From Magnetococcales bacterium (GTDB lineage Bacteria > Pseudomonadota > Magnetococcia > Magnetococcales > Magnetaquicoccaceae), in assembly GCA_015231295.1 (NCBI GenBank), contig JADGBU010000005.1, positions 1 to 40,035 of the forward strand: a stretch of DNA of 40,035 nt. Reading direction: 5' to 3'. Below, in pieces: positions 37,301 through 40,035 of the stretch. The notes beneath the pieces are model-generated. The model saw only the letters and a program-made list of their open reading frames with translations. It was not told the DNA's origin and did no database searches. Each line of letters opens with the position of its first letter. The stretch's first letter is position 1. The position numbers and the translations under genes are program-made.

Positions 37301-37429
37301 TGGGGGCCGGTGGCCACCTCCATCGTCTGGGGATTGGCCTTTTCCACCGCGTTGACGCTGTTTCTGATTCCGCTGCTTTATCTGATGTTCATGCGCGATA
37401 AAGGAGACGGGAGCGCGCCAACCCATTGA
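34343..37429 (+). CDS. RND-family inner-membrane efflux transporter (AcrB/HAE1-like)
   Basis: 1028 residues, the full length for the family. It shows two repeats of six membrane helices with large periplasmic loops. The proton-relay pair in TM4 is present (LGMLVDDAVVVVESISLR), as are the porter-domain stretch GIQGVDSVMALGLRDPEI and family segments such as SLGIPFALSGTFI and VASSSLTTMAAFLPLMLLPG. In TM10 the segment LSGIAVNSAIVLVAA carries Asn/Ser where AcrB has its relay Lys, as in many non-AcrB HAE1 relatives. It exports a substrate by proton antiport with its adaptor; substrate class cannot be read. The A8 run of repeat module A starts within its stop codon. The 850-codon antisense ORF is a shadow. 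Confidence 0.92.
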   Translation: MIREFLGNHVLANLAFGLVLVLGFLTYGMLPRQQDPDMNFNWISIVTILPGAAAEDVEKLITDPLEEALQNIPDIRFVMSSSSDATSSMLVRFNEMDDRTFDKRIADLRREISNKQRELPEECEDPIILEITSANGWPTVMAVVSGEADDETLRQQARRVQKDLEGIQGVDSVMALGLRDPEIQVRFDPVQLAILGVDPTRLSSTVSTRFRDLAGGAVAMGEGNRMLRYQGTTPDPNQLASWPIPGREGELQINRVAEVARERKKADRAVRYMGKPAVLLTVTKRPGVNSLELTERIKAYLEKRQALKDHTGVQTLLADDQTSMVQNALSIMESNALMGLTMVFAATWLFLGFRISLLVSLGIPFALSGTFILLYAMGETLNVMALLGVVIALGMLVDDAVVVVESISLRLAQGAKAMDAAIEGLREVAIPVASSSLTTMAAFLPLMLLPGILGKFMRIIPMVVSLALVISLVEAFWMLPAHVAALKWHGDRPPSRAQRVRTRWMHRIRIGYVRLLVPVLRRPKLSLGISMLGLMASIGIVASGQLKVDFFAMDPMPMFYVNIKMPSGSSLERTMTTTLEVEKRVREGLQAHEIRAVVPYAGQMMTDTAPFFGDRFGQILISLVPDNQQRRSVQEIIAGMRAAVLATPGPDQITFLPMSGGPPVTKPISVKVRGDDLEPLRAATAKIKEILATMPEVSDIGDNFTMGSRELVLRPDADALRRAGLEAGMVARLTRLLADGEIAATFQHQGEQVKVRVKANPTPRQGVEEILNLPVALPGGGTTTLGTLTHHETRQGVDTIHHYNFRRAITVEAELDRERMDVITANERLKQEWKKVQTEFPGIDLDFTGILDDINEALDAILVLFLFGFGLLYLILGTQFKSYFQPLLILSTVVMAFVGVVFGLLLTGHPLSLYTLYGVVALSGIAVNSAIVLVAAANDRRRDGMKPIHAMIFAARRRVVPILITSITTIAGLSSLAMGLGGKSLLWGPVATSIVWGLAFSTALTLFLIPLLYLMFMRDKGDGSAPTH

Positions 37430-37560
37430 AAAAAAAGAGAGGGTCTGGGGGATTCATCCCCCAGGGTTTTGACTTTCAAGCAATATTGATAAAATTTGTT
37501 GTTTTGAACGTCCCAGGGCTTCGCCCTGGACCCACCAGGGGCCAATGGCCCCTGGACCCC
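37429..37560. repeat. Repeat modules A (copy 2) and B in tandem between convergent genes
   Basis: Module A is 37429-37473: A8, then hairpin CTGGGGGAT-TC-ATCCCCCAG at 37445-37464, then GGTTTTGAC. Module B is 37511-37560: CCAGGGC-TTC-GCCCTGG (37513-37529) and CCAGGGGCCA-A-TGGCCCCTGG (37535-37555), then ACCCC. The 37-bp spacer is AT-rich and unlike other loci. From the minus-strand Sel1 gene the order is stop, B, spacer, A, T8, as in a composite terminator. It fills the whole 143-bp junction. Confidence 0.75.
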
Positions 37561-37572
37561 GATCGTGGTGGA

Positions 37573-38028
37573 TCACTCCCCCCCTCCGGAATTTTTTTTG
37601 ATCCACTCCACCGTCAATCGCCGTGCGGTTTCGATCTCGGCGGGACTCATTTTGCGCTCCAGGGCATCCCGACTCTCTTCGGCGGCCTTGTCCCCCCGCA
37701 ACGCGGCCAGATTGTACAACGCATAGGAGTGCACCCGATTCTGCCGCACCCCCCTGCCGAGTGCCGTCAGATTGGCCAAACGAACCTGCGCGTCCAACAC
37801 ACCCTGTTCGGCGGCCTTTTCATACCAATAAACGGCCTGCATGTTGTGGCCCTTGATGACATCCCCCTTCTCGTACATCAAGCCGAGATTGTACTGGGCA
37901 TCCGCGCTGCCCAACTCCGCCCCGATCCGGAACACCACAAAATCCAGCCATCCCCCGCACACCCCTTCCGAGGGCGCGGCCAACCCAAAACCGACGATCA
38001 GTACCGTCAACCACCCGCTTCGTTTCAT
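37573..38028 (-). CDS. Small secreted Sel1-repeat protein
   Basis: 151 residues from the ATG at 38028, with GGGAG five bases upstream; the track's 60-residue extension runs back into the HPRT gene in another frame. The N-terminus MKRSGWLTVLIVGFGLAAPSEG is a probable signal peptide. Two Sel1-type repeats follow (GSADAQYNLGLMYEKGDVI..NMQAVYWYEKAAEQG and VLDAQVRLANLTALGRGV..SYALYNLAALRG), then a charged tail ending in KKNSGGGE. Sel1 repeats are TPR-like protein-contact helices; no specific partner is apparent. It lies 67 bp downstream of the HPRT gene on the same strand. Confidence 0.82.
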   Translation of the reverse strand: MKRSGWLTVLIVGFGLAAPSEGVCGGWLDFVVFRIGAELGSADAQYNLGLMYEKGDVIKGHNMQAVYWYEKAAEQGVLDAQVRLANLTALGRGVRQNRVHSYALYNLAALRGDKAAEESRDALERKMSPAEIETARRLTVEWIKKNSGGGE

Positions 38029-38095
38029 GACGACTCCCATGCCAGAAGGAAACGGAAACGCATCACCACACCCCGCAACGACCCGAGCAGCCCCC

Positions 38096-38647
38096 TCAGC
38101 CGGGCAGGTCGCGACCCGGCGTCCACCAAGTATAAACCGCCGACAATCCCCGAAACCGCTGCTCTTCATCCATGCCATATCCCACCAGGCGCACATCGGG
38201 CACCTCATAGCCCAGAAAATCGATCGGCAGGGGATCGGATTCGTGTACGGTTTTATGCAACAGCACCGCCACCCGGATCGAGGCCGCTTGACACTCTCCC
38301 ATCAACCAACGCTGCAACCGTTTCAGGCTGCCGCCGCTGTCCATAAGGATATCCACCAGAATCAGATGACGATGGCGTAAAAAGGCCTGCTCTTCCACGG
38401 TCATCACCAATCGGGAGTCGCTGGAACGGGCATGCACGAACACCACCGGCAGCGGCTTGGAAAGGGCTCGCAACAGATCGCTCCCGAACAGGAAGGCACC
38501 CTTGAGCACCACCACCATCACCGGTTCTTCTCCCGGGGGCAGCGCGGCGATCACCTCCCGATCGATACGCCGGGCCATTTCGGCCACGACCTCCTGAATC
38601 CGCTCGGCGTCCAGCACCAGCGTCATGTGATCCAATGGTTCCATCAT
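38096..38647 (-). CDS. hpt: Hypoxanthine phosphoribosyltransferase-like protein
   Basis: 183 residues from the ATG at 38647, with GGAGG seven bases upstream. The type I phosphoribosyltransferase fold is recognisable: an LKG loop (VMVVVLKGAFLFGSDLLRAL), a flexible-loop region VVFVHARSSDSRLV, the PRPP-binding segment HLILVDILMDSGGSLKRL and a C-terminal VPDVRLVGYGMDEEQRFRGL strand. HPRT salvages hypoxanthine and guanine using PRPP. The PRPP loop is unusual: EDIIDTG of the family reads VDILMDSG, apparently shifting or losing one of the two adjacent acids. Activity or base preference may thus differ. Repeat modules A and B separate it from accC upstream, so it likely has its own start. Confidence 0.8.
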   Translation of the reverse strand: MMEPLDHMTLVLDAERIQEVVAEMARRIDREVIAALPPGEEPVMVVVLKGAFLFGSDLLRALSKPLPVVFVHARSSDSRLVMTVEEQAFLRHRHLILVDILMDSGGSLKRLQRWLMGECQAASIRVAVLLHKTVHESDPLPIDFLGYEVPDVRLVGYGMDEEQRFRGLSAVYTWWTPGRDLPG

Positions 38648-38700
38648 GCACAGACCTCCCGGATGCGTGAACCGCGCCCATGGCGAGATGCCAACGATTG

Positions 38701-38838
38701 AAAAAAAAGAGGGGGTCTGGGGGATTCATCCCCCAGGGTTTTGACTCGGAAAAAGACACCGCCTGCGGCGGTTTTATGCGCTGAAGTCCCAAGGCTTCGC
38801 CCTTGGATCCCACCAGGGGCCAATGGCCCCTGGACCCC
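38701..38838. repeat. Repeat modules A (copy 3) and B in tandem between accC and hpt
   Basis: Module A is 38701-38743 with hairpin CTGGGGGATTCATCCCCCAG at 38717-38736. A small extra stem CCGCC-TGC-GGCGG is at 38759-38771. Module B is 38787-38838 with CCAAGGC..GCCCTTGG and CCAGGGGCCA-A-TGGCCCCTGG. Seen from accC the order is stop, B after 8 bp, spacer, A, then T8, so it probably ends the acc transcript before hpt. Confidence 0.75.
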
Positions 38839-38846
38839 GACGGTGT

Positions 38847-40035
38847 TCAACCGTCCCGTTTCAGGAAACGACTCAGGAAGTTCAGATCATACCGCCCGCG
38901 CACGAAGGCCCCGTCGCGCAGAATGCGTTGATGCAACGGCAGAGTGGTCTTGACGCCGCCGATCACATATTCATCGAGCGCGCGCCGCATGCGCGCCACG
39001 GCCTCGGCCCGGTCGGCCCCGTGGACGATCAGCTTGCTGATGAGCGAATCGTAATAGGGCGGAATGCGATAACCGGCATAGGCCGCCGAATCGACCCGCA
39101 CCCCGCCGCCGCCCGGCGGATGATATTCGGTGATCAGGCCGGGAGAGGGAATGAACCGCTCGGGATCTTCGGCGTTGATGCGGCATTCGATGGAGTGTCC
39201 GGTAAAGCGGACCTGCTCCTGGGTGATGGCCAGAGGCAGTCCGGCGGCGACCCGGATCTGCTCCTTCACCAGATCGAGTCCCGTGACCATTTCGGTGACG
39301 GGATGCTCCACCTGAACGCGGGTATTGACCTCGATGAAGTGATACTTGCCCTCGGACTGAAGAAACTCGAAGGTGCCCGCGCCGGTATAGCCCACGGCCA
39401 AGGCCGCCTTGGTGGCCAGCCGACCCAGATACTCCCGCTCTTCGGGCGTGACCATCGGCGAGGGGGACTCTTCCAGGATTTTTTGGTGACGCCGCTGCAA
39501 CGAGCAATCCCGCTCGCCGAGATGAATGGCGTGACCATGTTTGTCCGCCAGGATCTGAATTTCGACATGTCGCGGATTTTTCAAGAATTTTTCAATATAG
39601 ACCTCATCATTCTTGAAAAACTGCTGCGCTTCGTTGCGGGCCACGGTATAGCTGTTGATCAGGGCCGCATCGGTATGGACCACCTTCATGCCTCGTCCGC
39701 CGCCGCCGCCCGCCGCCTTGATGATCACCGGAAAACCGATTTCGCGGGCGACCTTCAAGGCCATCTCTTCGTTGGTCACGGCCGTGGAGGAGCCTTGAAC
39801 CACCGGCACGCCCGCTTCGATCATCGCCCGACGGGCCCGCACCTTGTCTCCGAGCAACCGGATCACCTCGGGTTCCGGACCGATGAAGGTCAGACCCGAA
39901 GCCTGGATGATTTCGGCGAAGGCGGCATTTTCGGAGAGAAAGCCATATCCCGGATGGATCGCCTGGGTATCGGTGATCTCGGCGGCGGCCATGATCGCCG
40001 CCACGTTGAGATAGGAGTCCATGGAGGCCGGGGGA
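38847..40035 (-). CDS. accC: Biotin carboxylase subunit of acetyl-CoA carboxylase (5' end outside window)
   Basis: About 396 residues of an expected ~447 are visible; the frame is still open at the window edge, reading PPASMDSYLN, so the ATG at 40022 in the ORF track is internal. AccC carboxylates biotin on AccB using ATP and bicarbonate, the first step of fatty-acid synthesis. Motifs present are IHPGYGFLSEN, the glycine-rich ATP-grasp loop IIKAAGGGGGRGMK, EKFLKNPRHVEIQILADKHG, ERDCSLQRRHQKILEESPSP, the catalytic FIEVNTRVQVEHPVTEMVTG and HSIECRINAEDP. The C-terminus (NFLSRFLKRDG) is complete. accB would be expected just upstream, beyond the window. Confidence 0.95.
   Translation of the reverse strand, partial: PPASMDSYLNVAAIMAAAEITDTQAIHPGYGFLSENAAFAEIIQASGLTFIGPEPEVIRLLGDKVRARRAMIEAGVPVVQGSSTAVTNEEMALKVAREIGFPVIIKAAGGGGGRGMKVVHTDAALINSYTVARNEAQQFFKNDEVYIEKFLKNPRHVEIQILADKHGHAIHLGERDCSLQRRHQKILEESPSPMVTPEEREYLGRLATKAALAVGYTGAGTFEFLQSEGKYHFIEVNTRVQVEHPVTEMVTGLDLVKEQIRVAAGLPLAITQEQVRFTGHSIECRINAEDPERFIPSPGLITEYHPPGGGGVRVDSAAYAGYRIPPYYDSLISKLIVHGADRAEAVARMRRALDEYVIGGVKTTLPLHQRILRDGAFVRGRYDLNFLSRFLKRDG

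Noticed and set aside
37426-38346. 306-codon plus-strand ORF beginning MKKKRGSGGF
   Set aside because: It is a read-through of repeat modules A and B and the antisense of the Sel1 and HPRT genes; the same peptide arises wherever module A occurs.

Overview
The window is a GC-rich, gene-dense bacterial chromosome segment. It carries outer-membrane beta-barrel, periplasmic and lipoprotein genes, MltA and RND efflux genes, two sigma-54 activators and a CbbQ/CbbO Rubisco-activase pair, so it comes from a Gram-negative proteobacterium that probably fixes CO2 through the Calvin cycle. One sigma-54 activator has a FlbD-like degenerate receiver, which leans towards an alphaproteobacterial or deep-branching relative. 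I cannot name the genus from sequence alone. No rRNA, tRNA, CRISPR array, transposase or phage gene was seen.

Layout. 1-1313 (minus): the N-terminus of a squalene/phytoene-synthase-like protein and prmB. 1515-7612 (plus): a tightly overlapping cassette of sigma-54 activator, secreted TPR protein, second sigma-54 activator with an Asp-less receiver, and coiled-coil lipoprotein. 7620-9562 (minus): an unusual degenerate cyclase domain fused to three cold-shock-like folds, translationally coupled to a periplasmic cyclophilin. 9879-12622 (plus): a membrane protein with a C-terminal SH3-like domain, then dapE. 12684-19368 (minus): cbbO, cbbQ, a FadL-type outer-membrane protein, a c-type heme sensor-like protein and gdhA. 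19787-22075 (plus): a B12-binding-type radical SAM protein with an extra cysteine-cluster domain. 22144-25072 (minus): mltA and a polysaccharide deacetylase. 25465-29954 (plus): a class III adenylate cyclase/ATPase/TPR protein coupled to a receiver-metallo-beta-lactamase fusion. 30078-32815 (minus): a LysR regulator, an SLT-type lipoprotein and a tandem cNMP-binding protein. 33310-37429 (plus): an RND efflux pair. 37573-40035 (minus): a Sel1 protein, an HPRT-like transferase and accC (cut by the window end).

Themes. Cyclic-nucleotide signalling recurs: an intact cyclase, a possible metallo-hydrolase partner, a tandem cNMP-binding protein and a dead cyclase domain fused to nucleic-acid-binding folds. 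Cell-wall turnover genes also recur (mltA, SLT lipoprotein, deacetylase, dapE, SH3b protein).

Two non-coding signals stand out. The first is a family of GC-rich palindromic modules (called A and B here) at gene 3' ends. Four of five convergent gene junctions carry them, and they are elaborated into a six-hairpin cluster at 23614-23928. The second is a short unit of about 150 nt divergent from the LysR gene. It has a perfect TATAAT box overlapping the regulator's own -10 and a strong intrinsic terminator, but no large gene between them, so it is a candidate small RNA or small-protein gene.
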